The notes beneath the pieces are model-generated. The model did not search any database. It saw nothing but the letters and a program-made list of their open reading frames with translations, and had not been told where the DNA came from. DNA of 64,000 nt from Methylobacterium organophilum (GTDB taxonomy: Bacteria > Pseudomonadota > Alphaproteobacteria > Rhizobiales > Beijerinckiaceae), in assembly GCF_022179465.1 (NCBI RefSeq), contig NZ_BPQV01000006.1, forward strand, positions 248,001 to 312,000, read 5' to 3'. Numbering within the stretch: position 1 is the stretch's first letter; the number at the start of each line of letters is the position of its first letter. Shown here piece after piece: positions 1 to 6,948 of the stretch. Made by a program: the position numbers and the translations under genes.

Positions 1-1260
1 GTGCTCGAAGATTGCAAGCACGAGGCCCAGTCTCAGCGACTGGGTCGTGGCACGGTTGTAGGTCGAGGCCAGCATCCCGTCCGTATCGTCCGCCGTTTTC
101 GCCCAGCGGCGCGAGGCGACCTCAACCGCCCGCCGGCCGTGCTCGCTCAGGAGTACGGTGTGGCCGCCGAAGCGCTCGCGCGCGGCCGGCAGCGCCAGGA
201 CATGGCGCAGCACCGCCTCGATCGGGGGCGCCGCCGCGGTGCCACGGGGTGCAAGTTCCGGATCGCGCTCGACCTGCGGGTAGCTGACCAGGCAGCGCGA
301 AAGCAGGCCGTCATCCTCCCGGCCGATCAAAGCGCTGAGCTTGTCCGGGGTCACGCCGCCGCACAGGCTCAGTTGCAGAGCCGGGATCACCTGCGCACCT
401 GTGGCGCGCTCCCGGACATAGGGGTCGCCGTCATAGGCCTGCAGCAGGGCCGAGCGGCCCTCGTCCGAACGCATCGTCGGGCCGCGCACGAGGCCGATCA
501 CGTCAGGCTGCGCCAGCAGCAGTCCGCGCGGCTGGGCCGCGATGCGATCGAGGATGCCGGGCAGGGTCGTGCTGGTGCAGGTGTTCAGCGCCGCCGGCCT
601 CATGGCCGCCTCGTCGCGCACCATGTAGGCGGAGAAGTCGGTCTCCGCCCGGTCGAGCCCGTCGCGGATCGCCCGCTGCGTGCGCCGTCTGACTTCGGCA
701 CGGACCATCTGCGCCAGTTCCTCCTCGGCGGGGGCGGCCGCCGCGCGCTCCAGGGCCGCGATGCCGAGCGCGGTCAGCACGTGGACCGTCTTGCCCATCG
801 CCACCGACTTGCCCATGCCGGCCGCGGCCACCATGAGGGTCCAGGCCACGCTGGGCTCGCGCCAATCGGCGCTCACCCAGAGATGGGCCGCCGTTCCGAC
901 CGCCCCGGCCAGCGTGGCGACGGCGCTGGTGAACACGAAGGCCGGATGGGTCTTCTGGCCCCGGACCGCCGCATCCACGAACTGCCGCACCCCATCGGGC
1001 AGCGCCTCGATCGGGAAGCCCGGCGCCGGCAGCATCGTGGGCGCGAGGAAGGACAGGTCTGGATCGCGCGGAAACGCGGCCTTGCTCACCTCCGAGAACG
1101 CGGCGAATCTGTCACCGCCCGCGGAGACGGCAGCACGGTCGTCGGCGAGGCCGGCCACTCCTGCCTCGGGCCGGAGGGGGGCGCCGTCGGAGGACTGGAT
1201 TGCAGGGGCGAGGTCGGCCGGACGGTTCGGGTTGGGCCGGTCAGCTTGATCGAGGGTCAT
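1..1260 (-). CDS. DUF3987 domain protein, C-terminus beyond the window edge
   Basis: This minus-strand reading frame is open from an ATG at 1260 to the window edge, about 420 residues, and was found by translating the strand directly. After an Asp/Ala/Pro-rich N-terminus of about 60 residues it has the organisation of DUF3987 (YfjI-type) proteins: a Walker A-like AAAGMGKS at about residues 145-152, followed by helical segments and a region reading LSLCGGVTPDKL. DUF3987 proteins are usually found on plasmids, prophages and integrated elements, often beside primase or relaxase genes, and are thought to act in element replication; the biochemical role is not established. The relaxase gene next to it supports an integrated plasmid-like origin. 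The long plus-strand frame over the same bases looks like a shadow: Arg/Gly-rich with no recognisable motif. The true length and C-terminus cannot be judged. Confidence 0.75.
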   Translation of the reverse strand, partial: MTLDQADRPNPNRPADLAPAIQSSDGAPLRPEAGVAGLADDRAAVSAGGDRFAAFSEVSKAAFPRDPDLSFLAPTMLPAPGFPIEALPDGVRQFVDAAVRGQKTHPAFVFTSAVATLAGAVGTAAHLWVSADWREPSVAWTLMVAAAGMGKSVAMGKTVHVLTALGIAALERAAAAPAEEELAQMVRAEVRRRTQRAIRDGLDRAETDFSAYMVRDEAAMRPAALNTCTSTTLPGILDRIAAQPRGLLLAQPDVIGLVRGPTMRSDEGRSALLQAYDGDPYVRERATGAQVIPALQLSLCGGVTPDKLSALIGREDDGLLSRCLVSYPQVERDPELAPRGTAAAPPIEAVLRHVLALPAARERFGGHTVLLSEHGRRAVEVASRRWAKTADDTDGMLASTYNRATTQSLRLGLVLAIFEH

Positions 1261-1512
1261 GGCGCACCTGAGCGGAAGTCGGTGCGGATCGCGTCGTCAC
1301 GCGACCCGCGGGGAAGTCGGCCGATGCGCAGAGGGTCGAGGACAGAAGGGCCGCCGGGCTAGCGATACAATGTAGGATAATTCGAGAATCCTCTTCGACC
1401 GCCATTATTCGCCGTTGTGCGTGTCTTTCCAGCAACAGATCGGGGTCAGGTTGGGATACCGCGACGCGCCGGTGTAAGGAGGGGGCAGCGTCCCCCGCCG
1501 GCTCCGCCGTCT

Positions 1513-2448
1513 TCAGCGTCCGAAGCTCGGTCCGTCCTCCGGGGCGAGGCCTGCCAGCGCCTTCTGGAGACGCGTGCACTCGGCACTCAGCGCGGCGATG
1601 CGCTCCCGGTCGGCCTCGCGGCCCTGCGCAAGGGCATCCGCCCGCCTGCGCGTCTCCATCAGCACTGACGCGAACCGCTCCAGCATCTCGGCCTGGATTG
1701 CGGTCCTCAGTTGCGCTTCCTCCTCCGCATAGGCCCGCTCCCGCTCCGCCTCGCGCATCCGGGCTTGCTTCACAAGGAGATGCTCGGTGCGCTCCAGCCG
1801 ACGCCGACGCGGTCCGACCCTGGCATGGCCGTAGCGCATGCTGAGCGCGGCATGGAACTCGTCCTGCAGGCGCTTCATCGCCTCCAGGTACGCTGCCCGC
1901 TGGCCGGCCTTGTCCCGCCCATCGGCCTCGGCCTGCTTCAGCGCGGCTCGCCCGGGATGGATCGCCTCCAGCGTCAGGCGGTTGCCCGGGCCGAGGGCCG
2001 GGACGGCGTAGGCATGCAGGTGTAGGTATTCTTCGTCGTGATGCTCGACCAGCGAGACGAGAGTGTCCCCGAACCGGTTGCGGCACCACTGCGCGGCCTC
2101 CGAACGCCAGGCGTTGTAAAGGTCTTGGGCATCCGGGGCCTCGCGGTCTTCCACGAGGGTGCGGGGGACTGGATAAGACAGGACGGCCGCCACGAGCACC
2201 GCACCGTCGCGGCGCAGGCGGCGGCCCTTGGCGTCGCGGGCCTGTTCGGCCCGCTCCAGGGCGATCCGGCCGGCTTCGATCGGCGAGCGCCCGTGCAGGA
2301 CGGTCGGCTCGGCCGGATAGGCGACGTGGCGGGCCGCGCCGGGTGCGCGGGCGCCCTCGCTCACGATGCCGGCGATGCTGGACCAGGGGGGCTGCCCCTT
2401 GCGGGGCGCGGGGCCGTACAGGCTGATATGTAGGAATTGGGTCGACAC
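1513..2448 (-). CDS. MobV-type relaxase (plasmid recombination enzyme, Mob/Pre family)
   Basis: The product is about 311 residues. It begins STQFLHISLYG and carries HHDEEYLHLH at about residues 134-143. This fits the HxDExxPHxH metal-binding motif of MobV relaxases, with Leu in place of Pro. MobV enzymes nick oriT and stay attached to the DNA for mobilisation. The last 90 residues are a charged heptad-rich stretch that should form a coiled coil. The start is taken as the GTG at 2448 because GGAGGT lies at 2454-2459, five bases upstream; an in-frame ATG at 2487 has no such site. The gene sits beside a DUF3987 gene and near an integrase remnant, so it is probably part of an integrated mobilizable element. 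No replication gene is visible. Whether it is still active is unknown. Confidence 0.8.
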   Translation of the reverse strand: MSTQFLHISLYGPAPRKGQPPWSSIAGIVSEGARAPGAARHVAYPAEPTVLHGRSPIEAGRIALERAEQARDAKGRRLRRDGAVLVAAVLSYPVPRTLVEDREAPDAQDLYNAWRSEAAQWCRNRFGDTLVSLVEHHDEEYLHLHAYAVPALGPGNRLTLEAIHPGRAALKQAEADGRDKAGQRAAYLEAMKRLQDEFHAALSMRYGHARVGPRRRRLERTEHLLVKQARMREAERERAYAEEEAQLRTAIQAEMLERFASVLMETRRRADALAQGREADRERIAALSAECTRLQKALAGLAPEDGPSFGR

Positions 2449-2630
2449 GGGGCACCTCCACCCCGGATTATCGCCAGCACCCCGCAAGGAACCAGGCGCC
2501 GCCCGGCTTTCCGTTTACGGTGGGGTTAGGCTCGCGGTGCGCCGACGGCCCGAATGGCGCAGCCTGTCGATTCGCGGCAGACACGGCCGTGCAGGCCCAC
2601 GATGTCCGCCCCGCGATGAGGCGGCCGTCA

Positions 2631-2649
2631 CCTGTGCTGGTAACACAGG
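2631..2649. repeat. Small hairpin upstream of the relaxase gene (possible oriT element)
   Basis: CCTGTG and CACAGG form a 6-bp inverted repeat with a 7-base loop, about 180 bases upstream of the relaxase start. MobV elements usually carry oriT with inverted repeats just upstream of mob, so this 2449-2799 gap is where oriT would be expected. The hairpin is short and could be chance. Apart from it, the 350-base gap shows only a seven-codon frame after GGAGAGG near 2690, which I do not call a gene. Confidence 0.2.
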
Positions 2650-2799
2650 CGGGGCCTTGCCACAGCAACCACCTGTTGGAGAGGTGTGCACCATGGTTCC
2701 CAGGACCATTCGCTGACGCGTGCTCCGCGTCAACCCGATCCCTGCTTCCGCAGCCGGGCGTGCCGACCGCCCCGCCTCCGTACGATGCTGGAGGCGGCG

Positions 2800-3183
2800 A
2801 TGAAGATCGTCGTCACCATCCTCAACGGCCAAGCGCGGGTCCACGTCGCCGCGACCTGGGCGCCCGACCTCCTGCGCCGGCAGATTGCGGCGCGGACTGG
2901 CCACGCCCTGCTGGCCGCCGTCGCGCTGGCCCCGCCGAGGCTCGGCCCGGAGGCCCTGATCGCCGGGATCGACCGGCGCCTGCAGGCCGACCGTCTCGCC
3001 CAGGGCCTTTATGCCGTCACCCCCGCTGCCGCAGCCCGGGCGGGATCCGGGGCCGGCTCGCCTTCCGCATCCGTTCGATCGTCACGCGCGCGAGGGAGCG
3101 GCTGCGGAGAGGGCTGCGGCGGAGGCTCAAGCAACTCCGTCTCTCCCGCGGGAGGAAGCCGCACGTGGCCTAATCCCGTGTAG
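2800..3183 (+). CDS. Hypothetical protein, 127 residues
   Basis: The ATG at 2800 is preceded by GGAGG with five bases between, a strong ribosome-binding site, so the first part is probably translated. The protein starts MKIVVTILNGQARVHV and has about 75 residues of ordinary composition (RTGHALLAAVALAPPRLGPEALIAGIDRRL). The last 50 residues are Ser/Gly/Arg-rich and look like out-of-frame high-GC sequence, so a frameshift near 3040 is possible. I do not recognise a family. It lies on the strand opposite the relaxase within the presumed mobile region. An overlapping frame on the same strand, reading HAREGAAAERAAAEAQ from about 3070, could be the original C-terminus. Confidence 0.35.
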   Translation: MKIVVTILNGQARVHVAATWAPDLLRRQIAARTGHALLAAVALAPPRLGPEALIAGIDRRLQADRLAQGLYAVTPAAAARAGSGAGSPSASVRSSRARGSGCGEGCGGGSSNSVSPAGGSRTWPNPV

Positions 3184-3385
3184 GATGCTTGCGGCGGGCG
3201 GTGGAAGATCGCCTGTCACATCCTCGGCGCGACTGAGCAGGCGGTGGTTGCGGCGATCCCCGAGAGGAACGGTCCTGCGGTCGATGAGGAGAGGGGCTCG
3301 TGGCCTCCGTCTCGTGGCTTCCGTGTAGCGGTGTCGAGGGGGCGTGCCAGGCACACTTGCTGTCCGGGTGGGGCAACCTGGCAGG

Positions 3386-3412
3386 GACATCCTAGAGACC
3401 GACTAGGATGTC
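3386..3412. repeat. Perfect 10-bp inverted repeat in a gene-poor stretch
   Basis: GACATCCTAG (3386-3395) and CTAGGATGTC (3403-3412) are exact reverse complements with a 7-base spacer. There is no T-run on either side, so an intrinsic terminator is not obvious; an operator or a recombination site of the mobile element is possible. It lies in the 650-base stretch 3184-3836. Open frames on both strands there (3458-3706 plus, 3425-3625 minus) have no supporting ribosome-binding site or family resemblance, and I see no gene. Confidence 0.5.
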
Positions 3413-3712
3413 CTTAGGAGTGGGCTACCATCGGAGGATGGCGAGCGGATCGGAACCTTGGTCAAGCACGGTGAAATAGGGCCTTTGCTTTACCGGCATT
3501 TCGCGCGTTTTGCGCATTCTGAACGATCGGAGGCTGTAATGCGTGGCTTGTACCGAACGGAGCGAGCAGCCGCCCCCGGCAACAAAGGTGGTGGCAAACC
3601 TGAGCTGGCACACATTCCCTTGCATCGCGTCCTAACGGGTGCAATGTACACGTCGATGAAGCCAGCGCGGGCTCGGAGTGGATCCGTTCATGGCTCGGCG
3701 CTCTAGGTTCAC

Positions 3713-3729
3713 ATAATCTGGCGGATTAT
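3713..3729. repeat. ATAATC/GATTAT inverted repeat upstream of the integrase remnant
   Basis: ATAATC (3713-3718), spacer TGGCG, GATTAT (3724-3729), then a run of C. It lies 108 bases upstream of the integrase start in otherwise GC-rich sequence. Short palindromes in this position can be operators of the integrase gene or arms of an attachment site. The sequence alone does not decide between these. Confidence 0.35.
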
Positions 3730-3836
3730 CCCCCCCCTCTCCGCCAAGTCGCCCTCAAGTCCCTGCGATAACGGTATCTTTCTGATTCCGTAGGCTTCTG
3801 AGCGCGCTCCTGCTACGTAAGGAGTGCTACGAAGCC

Positions 3837-4508
3837 ATGAGGCAGATGGTGGGTTTGGTCCAGCGTCGGGGCATCTTCTATTCCCGTCGTACCATCCCGG
3901 AAGCGCTGCACGCCGGCATGCCGGCCGTGCTCGGAACGGCAGGGCCTGGGATCTTCGACGAGAGCGCCCCTGTCTCGCTGAAAGGGAGACGAGCGGGCCG
4001 GGCGTTCTGGGTCAGCCTCGCAACCCGCGATGAGGACGAGGCCCGAAGCCGGGCTCGCAGGCTGGACGGCGAAGCCGACGCCCTGATTCGCGTTGCCAAG
4101 CGCCACATTACACTCAGCGCCAAACCGAAGATCTCTGAACTTGACGATACGGTCATTCAGGGCTTGGTCACGACTTTCCGCCATCGCAAGCTCGCTGCGG
4201 ATGAAGCTCGGCGACGCGGCGCTGAACCCCTGAGTCGCGAGGCATTCGCCGCTCTCGGGCAGGAGATCGCTGCAAGGGAGGCCGAGTTGCGTGACGCCAA
4301 CGCGCGCGGCGACTGTGCCGCCACCCACTTCGATATCGATGCGATGATGACCGTCCTCGATGCCGAATTGAACATCGCGTTCGGGTCACCTGCGGATCGA
4401 CGCCTCTATCTGGCGTTCGTCGAAGCCGAACTCGAGGTGATGACCATTATCAGGGATCGGCAAAGCGGGGCGACGCGACCGACACCGGTGCTGACCGAGG
4501 CTGTGTGA
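3837..4508 (+). pseudogene. Tyrosine recombinase (integrase) with DUF6538-type N-terminus, 3' truncated
   Basis: The 223-residue product begins with a region reading GIFYSRRTIPEAL followed by FWVSLATRDEDEARSRARRLDGEAD. This is the pattern of the N-terminal DUF6538 domain of phage-type integrases (basic FYxRR start, then SLxTxDxxxA). A helical core-binding-like region follows. The catalytic domain with its Arg...His-x-x-Arg...Tyr residues is missing, and family members are usually over 450 residues. The stop lies inside GCTGTGTGAAAAC, which resembles an insertion-sequence end, so the 3' part was probably lost to an insertion and later deletion. The start may be the ATG at 3837 or at 3846. It probably once mobilised the element represented by the relaxase and DUF3987 genes to its left. 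Confidence 0.6.
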
Positions 4509-4675
4509 AAACGCCTCGATCTGCTAAGCTTGTTCCCGATCTGAGGAGGTCGGGATGGCCCGCTTCAGGGCGGACCACTTCAGTGGGAGCGGATCAGATC
4601 GCCCCCCGACTCGGCCAGAGCCTCAAGTTCCTCACGAACTACTGCCAGCGACTAACCTGTTAATTGTCTAATCTG
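4500..4675 (+). mobile_element. Probable insertion-sequence end and transposase start remnant
   Basis: GCTGTGTGAAAACGC at 4500-4514 resembles, from memory, the terminal repeats of IS1182-type elements; I could not compare it. It coincides with the point where the integrase frame stops. Fifty bases in, an ATG at 4555 preceded by GAGGAGGT opens a short frame of about 38 codons (MARFRADHF...) that ends at 4671. This would be the start of the transposase, with the rest of the element deleted. No second terminal repeat is visible. Confidence 0.35.
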
Positions 4676-4690
4676 AGGGGAAATCTCGAA

Positions 4691-5581
4691 TTAAGGGAAG
4701 ATCTTGGCAAGCCGCACTTGCACGAAGGTCGCCTGCTTCGTGCCGTTCTCGACCGTCAGATCACGGCCGATCATGGCCTGAACTTGGAAGGTCGGCTCCG
4801 GGAAGTAGGCGATCGCGAGACGCCCATAGCTGGTGCCTTGCGAATTCCGCAGCGACACCTGCTGGAAGGTCTGATTGCCGCCGAGCCGTCCGCCGAAGCC
4901 GCCAGCGACCTCAAGGGCGGGAGTGATCTTGTAGCGAAGGTAACCCTGCAATTCGTATTGTGGAGCCTGCGAAAGCTTTCCGATCCCATTCAGATTGTAT
5001 CGATTGTTGTCGGAGTAGAAACTGACGTCCGCGATCGTATCGAAGGACCAGACCGGATCGAAATGCTTGACATAGGCAGCCTGGAGCACGCCCTGCCAGC
5101 GGTTGGAGCCGAAATTGAGCGGCCTGTTCTCGTCGTAGCTGCCTGTCGGCGCGATCAGGAACGGGCTGATCGCGAAAACGTCCTTGAACGCGGTATCGAG
5201 CTTGACCTTGATCGGTGCCGTCAGGATCACATCGCCGACGCCGCCCGGCGAACCGAGGGGGGCCAGCACGCCGCCCGTGGAAATCGCGCCGACCGGGAGG
5301 AGAAACTGCGGATCGATTGTCACGTTGGGGGCGATTTCGTAGACGTGCAGAAGGCGGATCAGCCCGACATTCGTGTCCAGCTTCGCGTCCGATGTCGTCT
5401 TGGCTCCCCGGCTATAGGCCTCATTGCCCTGGCCAAACTGGTAATAAAGCAGGCCGATCGTTGCGCCGGACGGGAACTGCTCATAATCTCCGGGATTGAT
5501 CTCCAGTGCAGCGGCGCCGAAATTCATGGAAATTCCGGCCGCAATTGTTGCCAAGCCTAATCCAAACCTGATCGTGATCAT
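4691..5581 (-). CDS. Outer-membrane transporter of the phenol MetA-pathway family
   Basis: The start is taken as the ATG at 5581, which follows GAGGGG and gives a clear signal peptide (MITIRFGLGLATIAAGISMN...AAALE). An upstream ATG at 5638 would put 19 charged residues before it. The mature protein of about 270 residues is rich in alternating aromatic strands (TIGLLYYQFGQG, LRYKITPALEVAGGFGG) and ends in AKIFP, a terminal-aromatic barrel ending. The pattern fits Phenol_MetA_deg (PF13557), outer-membrane channels often found beside aromatic and heterocycle catabolic genes. It stands alone, with a gene-free 280-base stretch upstream. Its own regulation is not visible. A fragment of another member of the family lies at 38791-38988. 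Confidence 0.7.
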   Translation of the reverse strand: MITIRFGLGLATIAAGISMNFGAAALEINPGDYEQFPSGATIGLLYYQFGQGNEAYSRGAKTTSDAKLDTNVGLIRLLHVYEIAPNVTIDPQFLLPVGAISTGGVLAPLGSPGGVGDVILTAPIKVKLDTAFKDVFAISPFLIAPTGSYDENRPLNFGSNRWQGVLQAAYVKHFDPVWSFDTIADVSFYSDNNRYNLNGIGKLSQAPQYELQGYLRYKITPALEVAGGFGGRLGGNQTFQQVSLRNSQGTSYGRLAIAYFPEPTFQVQAMIGRDLTVENGTKQATFVQVRLAKIFP

Positions 5582-5761
5582 CAGCCCCTCGCCCCGTTTT
5601 TGGAGTTTTATGAGAGGCAGAGCTTCCGGATTTTCCATCGATGGTCATTATCCAAGACCATCATTCGGTGTTCGATTCCTGCTGTAACGCCCTTCCGACG
5701 AGCCGGATCGACGCAAAGAGGTCGTGCGGCCTCGCGGCGGAAAACACGCCGTTTCGACGCT

Positions 5762-5800
5762 GGAGCCGCTTCCGATCGCGTTGCCATCGGGAGCGGCTCC
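5762..5800 (-). terminator. Stem-loop after the AraC gene, 14/15 paired
   Basis: GGAGCCGCTTCCGAT (5762-5776) pairs with ATCGGGAGCGGCTCC (5786-5800) with one mismatch and a 9-base loop. It lies about 60 bases beyond the stop of the minus-strand AraC gene, where a terminator would be expected. The adjoining text at 5829-5850 (GAACCGGTGTCCACTTCGGC) resembles the short palindromic repeats scattered through Hyphomicrobiales genomes, so it may be a dispersed repeat that also acts as terminator. Confidence 0.5.
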
Positions 5801-5861
5801 AAGCCTTTGTCGTGACGCGCTCTCTTACGCCGAACCGGTGTCCACTTCGGCGCAGAGCGCT

Positions 5862-6746
5862 CTAGTTCTGGGCGGAAGCCCGCAGCTGAGCCGGGGTCAC
5901 CCCGAGCGCTTTGCGGAAGGCGCGCGTAAAGTTCGCCTGCGACGAAAATCCGGTCGCGGCAGCGATCTCGGCGATTTGCGTATCCTCATTGAGAAGACGG
6001 CGCTTGGCCAGATCCAGCCGGCATCCGCTGACGTAGTCGTAGGGCGTTCGCCCCGTCGCCGCGCGGAAGCTGCGCGTGAAATGGGCAACGCTCATGCAGG
6101 CCACGGCCGCCAGCTCCGCGACCGTGAGGTCGTCGAAGAGGTGGTTCGCGATGAAGGCCTCCACCCGTTCCAGCCGCCGCCTGTCGAGCGGCTTGTCGGC
6201 GGTCTCCCTCTGCCGGACCTTCGCTGTCGAATAGCGATGGACGAGGTGGGCGGAGAGCGCGATGCCGAGCGATTCGATCAGGAGCCTTCCTGCCGCGCTC
6301 TCGCACTCCATTTCCTGAAGGATCCGGCTGGCGACGTAATCGATAAAAGGATCCTGCGGGATGACGTCGTAACGCAACTCGACCTTGGAAGGATCGACAT
6401 TGAGATCACGGAGCATCGTTTCCTCGAACGGATGCGCCGGCAAGAAAATGTGCAGGCAATCGAGCATCGGGTCGGAGATGTTGATGTATTCCTCTTCAAT
6501 CCCTGCCGGGCAGACCCAGACCGTGCCGCGATGGCCATGTGTTTGCTGGCGCTGGCCGCTTCCGATCCGGTCCACGAAAGACCGCCCCTGCAGGAGAATC
6601 GCGATCTCGGTATCCTTGGGCGTGAGCGCGGGGAGCTCTCCGGGCATGTGGCTCCAGCGCTCGGCATGAAGCTGCGTCCAGCCCAAACCATTCGACGTGT
6701 CGAGCAGCCGGCCCGTTACGTACTTGTCAACGGAATGCCCGAGCAT
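5862..6746 (-). CDS. AraC/XylS family transcriptional regulator
   Basis: This 294-residue protein has an N-terminal cupin-like sensing part (about 1-180) and a C-terminal double helix-turn-helix: LTVAELAAVACMSVAHFTRS for the first and TQIAEIAAATGFSSQANFTR for the second, followed by FRKALGVTPAQLR. AraC regulators usually activate transcription after binding a small molecule. It is transcribed away from the molybdopterin oxidoreductase operon, with a shared 200-base gap, which suggests that operon as its target. No clear inverted or direct repeat operator was found in the gap. The N-terminal residues MLGHSVDKYVTGRLLDTSNGL resemble regulators of the oxidative catabolic subgroup, but the inducer cannot be read from the sequence. 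Confidence 0.85.
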   Translation of the reverse strand: MLGHSVDKYVTGRLLDTSNGLGWTQLHAERWSHMPGELPALTPKDTEIAILLQGRSFVDRIGSGQRQQTHGHRGTVWVCPAGIEEEYINISDPMLDCLHIFLPAHPFEETMLRDLNVDPSKVELRYDVIPQDPFIDYVASRILQEMECESAAGRLLIESLGIALSAHLVHRYSTAKVRQRETADKPLDRRRLERVEAFIANHLFDDLTVAELAAVACMSVAHFTRSFRAATGRTPYDYVSGCRLDLAKRRLLNEDTQIAEIAAATGFSSQANFTRAFRKALGVTPAQLRASAQN

Positions 6747-6948
6747 GGACCCGTCCTCTCACCCCCATTTCGAATGATTCCAACGGCAAAGCACATCTCG
6801 CGCCACGGTGCGCGAGGGATGCTGGCCGGAAGCCCGATGAAAGGATCGCAATCAGGGAATACGAAGCCGCAGATTCCGATAAAGCCCGCTGCCCGAATCA
6901 TTGGCACCTTTGAGGCGTGCTCAAGAACCGGTCAGCGGGAGAATGGAT

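Noticed and set aside
2693-2716. Seven-codon frame after GGAGAGG, a possible leader peptide.
   Set aside because: Too short to support, with no attenuator-like structure after it.
6901-6920. A GG-N10-GC arrangement (TTGGCACC...GAGGCG) resembling a sigma-54 promoter upstream of the molybdenum enzyme.
   Set aside because: The -12 part lacks TTGC, the site is too close to the start codon for a normal leader, and the divergent regulator is AraC-type rather than a sigma-54 activator.
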